DNA of 64,000 nucleotides from Bacillota bacterium (GCA_023437715.1 JAEZFK010000068.1:62001-126000), one strand, 5' to 3'. Counted from the stretch's first letter, positions 43,669 to 51,812 are shown. Translations and numbers: made by a program. The notes: generated by a model not told the origin, from the sequence alone.

Positions 43669-43697
43669 AGGATGTCTGGAAAGGTCTGAGACATCCT
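43669..43697. terminator. Bidirectional terminator between mtnA and the DeoR gene
   Basis: AGGATGTCT (43669-43677) and AGACATCCT (43689-43697) pair around an 11-nt loop. On the minus strand the stem is followed by a T tract (complement of 43662-43666), serving the DeoR gene; on the plus strand only CTT follows. Confidence 0.78.
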
Positions 43698-43711
43698 CTT
43701 GCCAAACCGGC

Positions 43712-44479
43712 TTATGCGTCGGCGGCCTCGTAAAGGGCCACATTATTTCTGGAAAGAAAATCTCTCCACTGGTCGTTTAGCCGCTTGTCGGTCACCAGAC
43801 CTGTGATGGCTTCAAAGCCGGATATCCGTATGAAAGAGGTTTTGTCAAACTTGGAATGATCCACCACCAGATAAATGTGATTGCTCCGGGTCATGAGGGT
43901 CTGGCGTATGGCGGCAATGGATTCGTTGGAGTCGGTGATTCCGTGTTCCATGGAAAGGCTTCGGCAGGACATGAAAGTTTTATCCAGATAAAAGGCTTCC
44001 AGATTCCGGAGGGCGGTATTGCCGTCAAAGGCCTTCTCCCTGGGCGCATAAGAACCTCCGATGGAGATCAGGCGGACGTTCTCCTTGTCGCACAGCTCAT
44101 TGATAATCAGCAGGGAATTGGTTACAACCGTAAGGCGCATCTCTTTTACGGCCCGGGCGATCTGAAGGGCGGTTGTGGAAGCATCCAGAAAGATGGAGTC
44201 GCCGTTATGTATGACGGACAGACATTTCTGGGCAATGGCCTGCTTGCTTTCCATATAAGCAGTCTCCCGGATGGTAAGCTCCACATTGTTTTCCACCCCG
44301 TCCTGAATAAAGGCGCCTCCGTAGGTTCTGGTTAAAAAACCCTCATCTTCCAGCTGCTTTAAATCCCTGCGGATGGTTTCCTCTGTTACGGAAAAAACCT
44401 TGGAGAGCTCGGTTACCGTGACACTTTTCTTTTCTAAAATAATATCTTTGATTTTGGATTTTCTCGTTACTGCTAACAT
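43712..44479 (-). CDS. DeoR-family sugar-phosphate-responsive repressor
   Basis: Probable regulator of both flanking operons. HTH_DeoR at residues 5-55 (KIKDIILEKKSVTVTELSKVFSVTEETIRRDLKQLEDEGFLTRTYGGAF) and a DeoRC sugar-phosphate-binding domain (FLDASTTALQIARAV; LISIGGSYAPREKAF; SNHIYLVVDHSKFDKTSFIRI). About 255 aa from ATG 44479, where GGAAAGGA is well spaced; ATG 44485 is possible. DeoR proteins usually respond to a phosphorylated intermediate; here a 5-deoxypentose-1-phosphate or DHAP would make sense (inference). A 19-bp repeat lies before each neighbouring operon. Confidence 0.9.
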   Translation of the reverse strand: MLAVTRKSKIKDIILEKKSVTVTELSKVFSVTEETIRRDLKQLEDEGFLTRTYGGAFIQDGVENNVELTIRETAYMESKQAIAQKCLSVIHNGDSIFLDASTTALQIARAVKEMRLTVVTNSLLIINELCDKENVRLISIGGSYAPREKAFDGNTALRNLEAFYLDKTFMSCRSLSMEHGITDSNESIAAIRQTLMTRSNHIYLVVDHSKFDKTSFIRISGFEAITGLVTDKRLNDQWRDFLSRNNVALYEAADA

Positions 44480-44614
44480 AGGCATATTCCTTTCCTGACG
44501 GTGATAAATGTATAATTGAAAACAAAAAAGCATGATAAAACCATGTGAATTATGCGATATCTACGTATATTGTATAATTTTTTTGACCAAATGTAAAGGG
44601 AAATCGCTGAAAGT

Positions 44615-44633
44615 AAAAATAAAACAACATAAA
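44615..44633 (+). promoter_or_regulatory. 19-bp element shared with 37327-37345 (candidate DeoR operator)
   Basis: Exact copy of AAAAATAAAACAACATAAA, between the divergent DeoR gene and the BMC operon, about 81 bp upstream of the aldolase start. No clear sigma-A promoter could be fixed between it and the aldolase (a TATTTA at 44673 lacks a -35). Confidence 0.6.
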
Positions 44634-44713
44634 ACATCAAGAAACAAATAGAATAGTCATAAAAACATAGTGTATTTAGAAAAAGTAATTGTTTGGACTT
44701 TGGAGGTAAAGAT

Positions 44714-45646
44714 ATGATGACAGTTCAAGGTGAAAAGTACATGTCCGATTTTGAGGCCAAAAAGGCGATTCTGTCAATCGGAAAACGTATGTACGACAAA
44801 GGGTTTGTAGCCTCCAATGATGGAAACATCAGCTGTAAGGTAGGCCCGAACACCATATGGACAACGCCCACCGGTGTATCAAAAGGCTTTATGACCCAGG
44901 ATATGCTGGTAAAAATGGATTTAAGCGGCAAGGTGCTGATGGGCAGGTTAAAGCCTTCCTCAGAAGTGAAAATGCACCTGCGGGTATATAAGGAAAACCC
45001 GGAGGTACAGGCGGTGACCCACGCCCATCCTCTTGTGGCTACCAGCTTTTCCATTGCTGGAATCAGCCTGGATGCCGCGGTTTTGACGGAAGCGGTTCTG
45101 GGGCTGGGGTCCATCCCCATTGCAAAATATGCAACCCCTGGAACAGAGGAGGTGCCTGACTCCGTCGCTCCCTTTGTAAATACCCACAATGGGGTGCTTC
45201 TTGCAAACCATGGGGCCCTGACCTGGGGGAAAGACATTTACCAGGCATTTCACAGGTTGGAGTCCGTGGAATACTATGCCACCATTTTAATGTATACAGG
45301 CAATATCATCGGACGGCAGAACATGCTTTCCTGCGACCAGGTCAATAAGCTCCTTGATATCCGTCAGAAGCTTGGCATTACGGGAGGAGGAATTCCCCCC
45401 TGCTCAGAGCAGGAGACCAACACAAGGGATGTGGTTTCTGCAACCGATATCCATCCGGAGGTCTCTTTAAAGGGGGTAACTTCCATTGTAAGGCCGGGTG
45501 AGAACCCGCCGCCTGCTGCCTGCGGCTGCGGCAGCGCTGCTTTGGCCTCTTCCGCCCAGAAGACGGTTCAGCCGGGGGAGCTGAGCAGGGCTAAGGAGGA
45601 AATCATTGCAGAAGTGGTGAGAAGGGTTGTAGAGCAGATGAACTAG
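44714..45646 (+). CDS. FucA-type class II aldolase with C-terminal encapsulation peptide
   Basis: Putative signature enzyme of the BMC: cleaves a ketose-1-phosphate to DHAP plus an aldehyde. Glu84, His103, His105 (THAHP) and His166 (ANHG) reproduce the spacing of the catalytic Glu73 and zinc ligands His92/94/155 of E. coli L-fuculose-1-phosphate aldolase exactly. A 40-residue Pro/Ala/Cys/Gly-rich linker (about 250-290) leads to an amphipathic helix at residues 291-310 (SRAKEEIIAEVVRRVVEQMN) typical of BMC cargo tags. 310 aa; ATG 44714 is 7 nt after GGAGG. With MtnK/MtnA upstream the likely substrate is 5-deoxyribulose- or methylthioribulose-1-phosphate; fuculose- or rhamnulose-1-phosphate are alternatives. 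Confidence 0.87.
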   Translation: MMTVQGEKYMSDFEAKKAILSIGKRMYDKGFVASNDGNISCKVGPNTIWTTPTGVSKGFMTQDMLVKMDLSGKVLMGRLKPSSEVKMHLRVYKENPEVQAVTHAHPLVATSFSIAGISLDAAVLTEAVLGLGSIPIAKYATPGTEEVPDSVAPFVNTHNGVLLANHGALTWGKDIYQAFHRLESVEYYATILMYTGNIIGRQNMLSCDQVNKLLDIRQKLGITGGGIPPCSEQETNTRDVVSATDIHPEVSLKGVTSIVRPGENPPPAACGCGSAALASSAQKTVQPGELSRAKEEIIAEVVRRVVEQMN

Positions 45647-45656
45647 GAGGAGGATT

Positions 45657-47057
45657 ATGGAAATTGGGGCGAAAGAAATAGAACTTATTGTGAGGAAAGT
45701 GCTTGCGGGAATGGAGAAATCTCTTCCGGAAAGCGAAAACGGGGTATTTGAACGTGTGGAGGATGCCATTGAGGCGGCTTACACAGCCCAGCGCCAGTGG
45801 GTAAACCACTATAAGGTGGAGGACAGGCGGAGAATCATCGAGGCCATACGGACGGCAGCCAGAAGCCATGCGGAGACCATGGCGAGAATGGTCCGGGATG
45901 AAACCGGTATGGGGCGGTTTGAGGATAAGATCGAAAAGCACATGGCTGTCATTGATAAGACTCCCGGAGTGGAGTGCCTGACCACAGAGGCCATATCAGG
46001 GGACGGAGGGCTTATGATTGAGGAGTATGCTCCCTTTGGGGTAATCGGAGCCATCACTCCCTCCACCAATCCCACGGAGACCGTTATCAACAATACCATC
46101 AGCATGATAGCCGGAGGAAATTCCGTTGTATTCAACGTTCATCCGGGCGCAAAGGAGTGCTGTGCATACTGCTTAAAGCTGCTTCACCAGACAATCGTGG
46201 AAAACGGAGGACCGGCAAATCTAATCACCATGCAGAGGGAGCCGTCCATGGAGGCTGTGGGCAAGCTGACGGCTGATCCCAGAATCCGCCTCATGGTGGG
46301 AACCGGGGGCATGGCAATGGTGGATGCCCTGCTGCATTCTGGGAAAAAGACCATTGGAGCGGGGGCAGGCAATCCGCCGGTCATCGTAGATGATACGGCA
46401 GACATTGAACTGGCGGCAAAAGAGATTTACCGGGGAGCCTCCTTTGATAATAACCTCCTTTGCCTGGCGGAAAAGGAAGTCTTTGTTATGGACCGGGCAG
46501 CCGACCGGCTCATAGACCGGCTGGTGGGCCAGGGGGCATATCTGCTCAACGGGGCCCAGCTGAAAGAGATTACGGAATTAGCCATGATTCGGAAGAACGG
46601 CGGATATGAGGTAAATAAGAAGTGGGTGGGAAAGGATGCAGATCTTTTTCTGGAAGCCATCGGAATTCATGACCGGAAAGGCGCCCGGCTTCTCATTTGT
46701 GAGACAGACAGAACCCATCCCTTTGTTATGACAGAGCAGCTGATGCCGGTGCTTCCCATTGTACGGGCCAGGACCTTTGAGGAATGTGTGGAGTGGGCGA
46801 AAGCGGCGGAGGCCGGAAACCGCCATACTGCCTCCATGTTTTCCAGAAATGTGGAGAATATGACGAAATTCGGAAAAGAGATCGAGACCACCATCTTTAC
46901 GAAAAACGGAGCTACCCTAAAGGGCGCGGGAATCGGCGGGGAAGGCCATGCGACCATGACCATCGCAGGCCCTACAGGGGAAGGGCTTACCTGTGCAAGA
47001 AGCTTTACCAGAAAGCGGAGATGCATGCTGGCGGAAGGCGGACTGCGGATCATCTAG
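45657..47057 (+). CDS. pduP: CoA-acylating aldehyde dehydrogenase (PduP/EutE-like)
   Basis: Oxidises the aldehyde to acyl-CoA with NAD inside the shell. N-terminal residues 4-19 (GAKEIELIVRKVLAGM) form a predicted encapsulation helix followed by a linker. The ALDH domain shows GVIGAITPSTNPTETVINN, GTGGMAMV, GAGAGNPPVIVDDTADIE and the catalytic Cys at about 269 (SFDNNLLCLAEKEVF). 466 aa. AGGAGGAGG precedes the ATG, 10 nt after the aldolase. Confidence 0.93.
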   Translation: MEIGAKEIELIVRKVLAGMEKSLPESENGVFERVEDAIEAAYTAQRQWVNHYKVEDRRRIIEAIRTAARSHAETMARMVRDETGMGRFEDKIEKHMAVIDKTPGVECLTTEAISGDGGLMIEEYAPFGVIGAITPSTNPTETVINNTISMIAGGNSVVFNVHPGAKECCAYCLKLLHQTIVENGGPANLITMQREPSMEAVGKLTADPRIRLMVGTGGMAMVDALLHSGKKTIGAGAGNPPVIVDDTADIELAAKEIYRGASFDNNLLCLAEKEVFVMDRAADRLIDRLVGQGAYLLNGAQLKEITELAMIRKNGGYEVNKKWVGKDADLFLEAIGIHDRKGARLLICETDRTHPFVMTEQLMPVLPIVRARTFEECVEWAKAAEAGNRHTASMFSRNVENMTKFGKEIETTIFTKNGATLKGAGIGGEGHATMTIAGPTGEGLTCARSFTRKRRCMLAEGGLRII

Positions 47058-47073
47058 GAAGGCGGGAGTACAT

Positions 47074-47412
47074 ATGGCAGTTGGTTTTTTAGAATGCGCC
47101 GGTTACGGGGCTGTCCTCTATGCAATGGACAAGGCCTGTAAGGCGGCAGACATCAGGATCATCGGCATTGACACCATTAATCCCAAGGATGTGACGGCAT
47201 TCATCCCCCTTACGGCCCAGGTGAAGTTTGAGGGCTCCATAGACGACGTCAAGGAAGCCTGTGAGGTGGCAAGGAGAGCGGCCCTTGAAATCAACAGGCC
47301 GGAAGAGGTTCTGGTGGAAATGATCGAAAACCCCTACGAGGGAACAAGGAAATTGTCCAGGATAACAAAGGTAGAGTTCCTGGAGGAAAATATTGAAAAT
47401 TACAGGAGGTAA
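47074..47412 (+). CDS. BMC-H shell protein (divergent, with C-terminal extension)
   Basis: Single BMC domain (residues 2-85) starting AVGFLECAGYGAVLYAMDKACKAADIRIIGIDTINP, with a charged C-terminal tail to residue 112. It lacks the KIGSG pore loop of the PduA-like proteins beside it, having INPKDVTAFIPL instead, so its pore and probably its place in the shell differ. ATG 47074 (CGGGAG upstream) is chosen; the reading frame is open further upstream within pduP. Confidence 0.87.
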   Translation: MAVGFLECAGYGAVLYAMDKACKAADIRIIGIDTINPKDVTAFIPLTAQVKFEGSIDDVKEACEVARRAALEINRPEEVLVEMIENPYEGTRKLSRITKVEFLEENIENYRR

Positions 47413-47418
47413 GGAAAT

Positions 47419-47697
47419 ATGGCATCCACATCAATTGGTTTAATTGAAACAAGAGGCTTAACCGCATCCATTGAGGCAGCAGACGCAATGCTAAAGGCGG
47501 CGGACGTTGAGCTGGTGGGAACGGAAAAGATCGGTTCCGGTCTTGTGACCGTTATTGTAACCGGAGAGGTAGGGGCAGTGAAAGCAGCCACCGAAGCAGG
47601 CCAGGAAGCGGCTTCCAGAATCGGGGAGCTGGTGGCGGTCCATGTGATTCCCAGACCCCATCAGGATATTGACAAAATTTTACCCAGGCTGAAATAA
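47419..47697 (+). CDS. BMC-H shell protein, PduA/PduJ-like
   Basis: A 92-residue hexameric shell protein: GLIETRGLTASIEAADAMLKAADVELVGTEKIGSGLVTV, with the pore loop KIGSG as in PduA, and the HVIPRPHQDIDKILP ending. AGGAGG lies 9 nt upstream. Very similar to the product of 48085, so the pair arose by duplication. Probably the major facet tile, letting small polar metabolites through. Confidence 0.95.
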   Translation: MASTSIGLIETRGLTASIEAADAMLKAADVELVGTEKIGSGLVTVIVTGEVGAVKAATEAGQEAASRIGELVAVHVIPRPHQDIDKILPRLK

Positions 47698-47712
47698 AGG
47701 AAAGCATTGATA

Positions 47713-48084
47713 ATGAAAAACATTCAAAACGCCATAGGGGTTTTAGAAACCAACTATTACGCCAATACCGTTGTGGTGGTGGATCAGGCCTTGAAAGCGG
47801 CGGAGGTGGAAATCGTAAGCTGCCATAAGACGCTGGGGGGAAGGATGTGCCACACCGTGCTGGCCGGCCAGACTTCGGCAATCTTTGCGGCCATGGAGGC
47901 GGCCAGAGGAGCCGGGCGGCTGGTGGGAGAGAACAATATCAAGGTATCCGTATCCATAAGCAACCCCCATCCCCAGGTGTGGAAGCTTCTGAATATGATT
48001 GAGCGGCATGAGGCGGAAAGAAATCCGGGAGAAAAACCGGAAAGCAAGCAGGAAGAGAAAAAGGAAAACAAGGAGGAAAAGTAA
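47713..48084 (+). CDS. BMC-H shell protein with charged C-terminal tail
   Basis: BMC domain in residues 5-95 (AIGVLETNYYANTVVVVDQALKAAEVEIVSCHKTLGGRMCHTVLAGQTSAIFAAMEAA), followed by an Arg/Glu/Lys-rich tail (HEAERNPGEKPESKQ...) about 25 residues long. The pore region TLGGR differs from KIGSG. ATG 47713 is preferred (AAAGGAAAG upstream). The stop abuts the next start. Confidence 0.88.
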   Translation: MKNIQNAIGVLETNYYANTVVVVDQALKAAEVEIVSCHKTLGGRMCHTVLAGQTSAIFAAMEAARGAGRLVGENNIKVSVSISNPHPQVWKLLNMIERHEAERNPGEKPESKQEEKKENKEEK

Positions 48085-48384
48085 ATGGCGGAGACAGCAT
48101 TAAAAAAAGGGATGTTAGCACTTGGAATGGTGGAGACAAGAGGCCTGACGGCTTCCATTGAGGCAGCAGACGCCATGTTAAAGGCAGCGGATGTGGAAAT
48201 GGTAGGGACGGAAAAAATCGGTTCCGGTCTTGTGACCGTCATGGTCCAGGGAGATGTGGGTGCGGTGAAAGCTGCCGTGGAGGCAGGAGAGGCAGCGGCA
48301 TCCAGAGTGGGAGAGCTGGTAGCTGTCCACGTAATCCCAAGACCCCATAATTCTGTAGGCAATATTCTTCCGTTCATCAAATAA
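48085..48384 (+). CDS. BMC-H shell protein, PduA/PduJ-like (second copy)
   Basis: A 99-residue BMC-H protein with a short N-terminal extension (MAETALKKGMLA) before GMVETRGLTASIEAADAMLKAADVEMVGTEKIGSGLVTV. The same KIGSG pore as at 47419; differences cluster near the C-terminus (NSVGNILPFIK). GGAGG precedes the start. Confidence 0.95.
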   Translation: MAETALKKGMLALGMVETRGLTASIEAADAMLKAADVEMVGTEKIGSGLVTVMVQGDVGAVKAAVEAGEAAASRVGELVAVHVIPRPHNSVGNILPFIK

Positions 48385-48423
48385 AACAGGCGGCGTCGGA
48401 GCGCCCGGAAGAGAGGGGTTACA

Positions 48424-49080
48424 ATGGCAGACAGGGAAGAGCTGATTCAGAAAATAACCCGCATGGTCTTAGAAAATTGGGAGCGGCTCACGGATGAGCC
48501 ATATCAGGTTCCCACAGGCATTTCGGCCAGGCATGTACACCTGTCCGGAGAGCATGTGGAAAAGCTTTTTGGTATCGGATACCGGTTAAAGCCCATGAAA
48601 GCCTTAAGCCAGCCGGGACAGTTTTCCTGTGAAGAGCAGGTGGATGTCTGCGGCCCTGGGGGCACCATTTCCAGAGTAAGGATTCTGGGGCCGGAGAGAG
48701 AGAAAAGCCAGGTGGAGGTGGCGGCCAGCGACTGCAGGGTTTTAGGGCTGCAGCCGCCGGTAAGGGCGTCAGGAGATTTAAAAGGAACTCCGGGTGCGGT
48801 GCTGAAAGGGCCAAAAGGTGAGGTGGTCCTGACGGAAGGGGTTATCATTGCAGACCGCCACATCCACATGACACCCGAAGACGCTGCCTGGTTCGGAGTA
48901 TCCCATAAGGAGAGGGTCAGGGTTTCGGTGGAAGGACTAAAGGGCGGCGTGTTCACCGGAGTGCTCATCCGGGTCTCTGACACCGGCAGGCTGGATTTCC
49001 ATGTGGATACGGACGATGCCAATGCCTTTGGCCTAAGTCAGGGACAGTGGGTGACCGTCAGAAAGGAAGATGCCGGATGA
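48424..49080 (+). CDS. pduL: Phosphate propanoyltransferase PduL
   Basis: Converts acyl-CoA plus phosphate to acyl-phosphate and free CoA, recycling CoA inside the shell. N-terminal residues 2-17 (ADREELIQKITRMVLE) look like an encapsulation helix. Zinc-binding histidine clusters are ISARHVHLS in the first barrel and IADRHIHMTPEDA in the second. 218 aa. Overlaps the EutN-like gene by 4 nt. The acyl-phosphate can yield ATP through acetate kinase (not in the window). Confidence 0.95.
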   Translation: MADREELIQKITRMVLENWERLTDEPYQVPTGISARHVHLSGEHVEKLFGIGYRLKPMKALSQPGQFSCEEQVDVCGPGGTISRVRILGPEREKSQVEVAASDCRVLGLQPPVRASGDLKGTPGAVLKGPKGEVVLTEGVIIADRHIHMTPEDAAWFGVSHKERVRVSVEGLKGGVFTGVLIRVSDTGRLDFHVDTDDANAFGLSQGQWVTVRKEDAG

Positions 49081-49337
49081 TATTAGGAACAATCATGGGA
49101 ACCGTTGTTTCCACGAGAAAATGCAGAAATCTGGTAGGGTTCAAGCTCCTTTTGGTGGAGCCCTATTATGGGGATAAAAAGGACATTTTTGTGGCTGCCG
49201 ATACCATAGGCGCGGGAATCGGCGAGCTGGTACTGGTGACTACCGACGATACGACCCAGCACGCTCTGGACCGTTCAGCGCCGGTGGATGCCTACATCGT
49301 AGGCATTGTGGACGCGCCGCCTCAGATTGGAAAGTAG
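49077..49337 (+). CDS. BMC-P shell vertex protein (EutN/CcmL/PduN family)
   Basis: An 86-residue pentameric vertex protein: ILGTIMGTVVSTRKCRNLVGFKLLLVEP, FVAADTIGAGIGELVLVTTDD, ending VDAYIVGIVD. The start is ATG 49077 within the PduL stop; the open frame continues upstream in an unused frame of pduL. The only vertex protein in the window; it closes the polyhedral shell. Confidence 0.94.
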   Translation: MILGTIMGTVVSTRKCRNLVGFKLLLVEPYYGDKKDIFVAADTIGAGIGELVLVTTDDTTQHALDRSAPVDAYIVGIVDAPPQIGK

Positions 49338-49355
49338 AAAAGAGAGGGGGAGCTT

Positions 49356-50468
49356 ATGGAACAGGCAAGGCTTAAGGTCCTGGCGGTGGGGGACCCGGCG
49401 GCAGAGTGTTACCTGGACGAAGAATTGGGGAACGCAGTCTTTGACATTGTGCCCTGGGAAGCTTATTATCCGGCGATGATGGACGCATTTGCCGGAAAAA
49501 CGGATTATGATATCGTTATGGTGGCGGGCCATTTATGGCTTTGTGATTTTGTGAAAAAGGGTTATCTTGCGGAGCTGGAGGTTGAGGAGGAAGACATTCT
49601 TCCGGTCATAGCCCGGGAGATCCGGTATGACGGGAAAGCCTACCTTTCTCCGTCCTTCTGTGACGGCCACATGGTTGTCTACCGCAAAAGCGCGGTTTAT
49701 CAGGTCCTTGGAAGAGAACCGGGCATGATTATCACCCCGGAGGAATACATAGAAATAGCAAGGGCTGTTACAGCCTCCTGCGGGAGCCGGGCAGCGGCAA
49801 TGAAAGCCCACCCGTCGGAAATTTTTACCGATGCCCTTCCCTTTCTGCGCATGTACGGAGGGGACGCCTACGACAGGGAGGGAAATGCGGTCTGTGCTTC
49901 CTCCGAAGCGGTAAGGGGGCTGCAGTCCTACATAGAGCTGAAATCCCTGGCCCTGAAAGGAACCGAAAATTTTGGAAATATGGAGATCGGAACAGCCATC
50001 CGGGAAAAGAAAGCGGCTATGGCGGTAACCTGGAGCGGCCAGATGGGCGTTGTCTGTCAGAAAGGCTGTCTGGAACCGGAGGATCTGGGGTTTGCAGCCT
50101 TTTCCACCTCATGGAACGTGACCTGGTCATTTGCCGTCTGCGCGGCCAGTAAGCAAAAGGAGGCGGCCGAGGCATTTCTCCGTTACCTGCGCTCTCCTGA
50201 AATTGACCGGAGAGTGGGAATGAAAAGCGGAGCTCCCATAAGAGAAGGAAGCTATCTGGCAGGAGCAGACGCTTGTCCCTGGTTCCCGGTCCAGTTAAAG
50301 ATGATGGAGCTTGCAAGACCCCTTCCCAATATGACAGAGGCAGGAGAGAAAAACGGTGTCTTATACAGGAAAATCGGAGAGGCCTTTTCCGGGGAAAAGA
50401 CGGCAAAAAAGGCCATGGAGGAAGCAAAACAGGAGATTGATGCCATAACAGCCAGGGAGAGAACATGA
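49356..50468 (+). CDS. Solute-binding-protein-like protein without signal peptide
   Basis: A 370-residue protein with the family 1 extracellular sugar-binding fold (YDIVMVAGHLWLCDFVKKGYLAEL; FCDGHMVVYRKSAVYQVLG; AMAVTWSGQMGVV; AAEAFLRYLRSPEIDRRVGMKSGAPIREG). It begins MEQARLKVLAVGDPAAECY with neither signal peptide nor lipobox. GAGAGGGGGAG lies 8 nt before the ATG and no upstream in-frame extension encodes a leader. It should therefore be cytoplasmic, lying in the BMC operon between the vertex protein and a flavoprotein (4-nt overlap). Role unknown: intracellular ligand sensor, chaperone or cargo are all open. Confidence 0.78.
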   Translation: MEQARLKVLAVGDPAAECYLDEELGNAVFDIVPWEAYYPAMMDAFAGKTDYDIVMVAGHLWLCDFVKKGYLAELEVEEEDILPVIAREIRYDGKAYLSPSFCDGHMVVYRKSAVYQVLGREPGMIITPEEYIEIARAVTASCGSRAAAMKAHPSEIFTDALPFLRMYGGDAYDREGNAVCASSEAVRGLQSYIELKSLALKGTENFGNMEIGTAIREKKAAMAVTWSGQMGVVCQKGCLEPEDLGFAAFSTSWNVTWSFAVCAASKQKEAAEAFLRYLRSPEIDRRVGMKSGAPIREGSYLAGADACPWFPVQLKMMELARPLPNMTEAGEKNGVLYRKIGEAFSGEKTAKKAMEEAKQEIDAITARERT

Positions 50469-51799
50469 AGATCATGATAATTGGAGGAGTAGCTGCGGGA
50501 ATGAGCGCTGCTTCTAAAATAAAACGGATAGATTCCGGAATAGAGGTAAAGGTCTATGAAAAGGGAGGCTTCCTCTCCTATGGAGCCTGCGGACTTCCCT
50601 ATTATGTGGGCGGCTTTAACGAGGACCACCGCAGGATGATCGCCCGCACCCGGGATGCCTTTACAAAAATGGGCGTGGAGACCTTTCTTTTTCATGAAGT
50701 GCTGTCAGTGGATGCGGCTAAAAAGCAGGTTCTTGTCAAGGACTTAAAAGGCGGCAGGGAATTTACCGATACCTATGATAAGCTTCTCATCGCTTCCGGG
50801 GCATCGGCCATAGTTCCTCCCTTTCCGGGCAGGGAGCTTATGGGGGTCCATGTGTTGAAAACCATGGAGGACGGAATTTTTTTAAAGGAGTATGTCAGGC
50901 TGCCGAAGCTTCAAAATGTGGTTATTGTGGGAGGCGGATACATCGGGATCGAATGTGCGGAAGCATTTTTAAATCTTGGGAAAAACGTCCGTGTCATAGA
51001 AGCCGCTCCCAGGATTTTAACGACCTTTGACGAGGAGATGGCGGTCCTTGCCCAGGAAGAGCTGGTGCGAAACGGGGTGCAGCTCCATGTAGGCGAAAAG
51101 GTGGAGGAGTTTTCCGGAGACGGCCTTTATGTGAAGAACGTGAAAACAGACCGGGGAAGCTACGAGGCGGATCTGGTCATCATTGCGGCAGGGGTGCGGC
51201 CTAATACGGAGTTTTTAAGGGGTACCGGAATTGAAATGGGGAAAAACGGTGCTTTGGTGGTGGACCGGGAGATGAGGACCTCTGTGCCGGAAATATATGG
51301 AGCCGGGGACTGTGTTCTGGTCTATAACGAGGTTTTAAAGGAGAACAGCTTCCAGGCCCTTGGAACAGTGGCAAACAAATGCGGAAGAATCGCAGGAGCC
51401 AATATGGCGGGAGACCATCAGCAGTTTCAGGGGGCCCTTGGATCAGCGGCCATCAAGGTATGCGGGCTGGAGCTTGGGCGCACCGGTATGGGGGAGGCAG
51501 ATGCAAGACGGCTTTTAAAGGATTATAAGACGCTGGTGATAAGTGCCTATGACCATCCTGCCTATTATCCCGATCAAACGCCCATAACCATTAAGCTGAT
51601 TTATGAAAACGGTACCCGGAAGCTTCTGGGCGCCCAGACCTGCGGCCAGAAGGGCGCTGTTTTGCGGGCGGATGTATTTGCCGTGGCAATCCATTGCGGC
51701 ATGACTACAAAGGACCTGGGGATGACGGATTTGATTTACGCTCCTCCCTTTGCCGGCGTATGGGATGCCATCCAGATTGCCTGCAATGCGGCCAAGTAA
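50465..51799 (+). CDS. CoA-disulfide reductase / NADH oxidase-like flavoprotein
   Basis: FAD- and NAD(P)H-dependent pyridine nucleotide-disulfide oxidoreductase, 444 aa. FAD motif IIGGVAAGMSAASKI; single redox Cys42 in SYGACGLPYYVGG, characteristic of CoA-disulfide reductase and NADH oxidase/peroxidase; NAD motif VVIVGGGYIGIECAEAF; second FAD motif VPEIYGAGDC; dimerisation domain at the C-terminus. In this context it may keep the CoA or another low-molecular thiol pool reduced, or reoxidise NADH. No encapsulation peptide seen. Confidence 0.87.
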   Translation: MKIMIIGGVAAGMSAASKIKRIDSGIEVKVYEKGGFLSYGACGLPYYVGGFNEDHRRMIARTRDAFTKMGVETFLFHEVLSVDAAKKQVLVKDLKGGREFTDTYDKLLIASGASAIVPPFPGRELMGVHVLKTMEDGIFLKEYVRLPKLQNVVIVGGGYIGIECAEAFLNLGKNVRVIEAAPRILTTFDEEMAVLAQEELVRNGVQLHVGEKVEEFSGDGLYVKNVKTDRGSYEADLVIIAAGVRPNTEFLRGTGIEMGKNGALVVDREMRTSVPEIYGAGDCVLVYNEVLKENSFQALGTVANKCGRIAGANMAGDHQQFQGALGSAAIKVCGLELGRTGMGEADARRLLKDYKTLVISAYDHPAYYPDQTPITIKLIYENGTRKLLGAQTCGQKGAVLRADVFAVAIHCGMTTKDLGMTDLIYAPPFAGVWDAIQIACNAAK

Positions 51800-51812
51800 A
51801 GGAGGCGGAACC

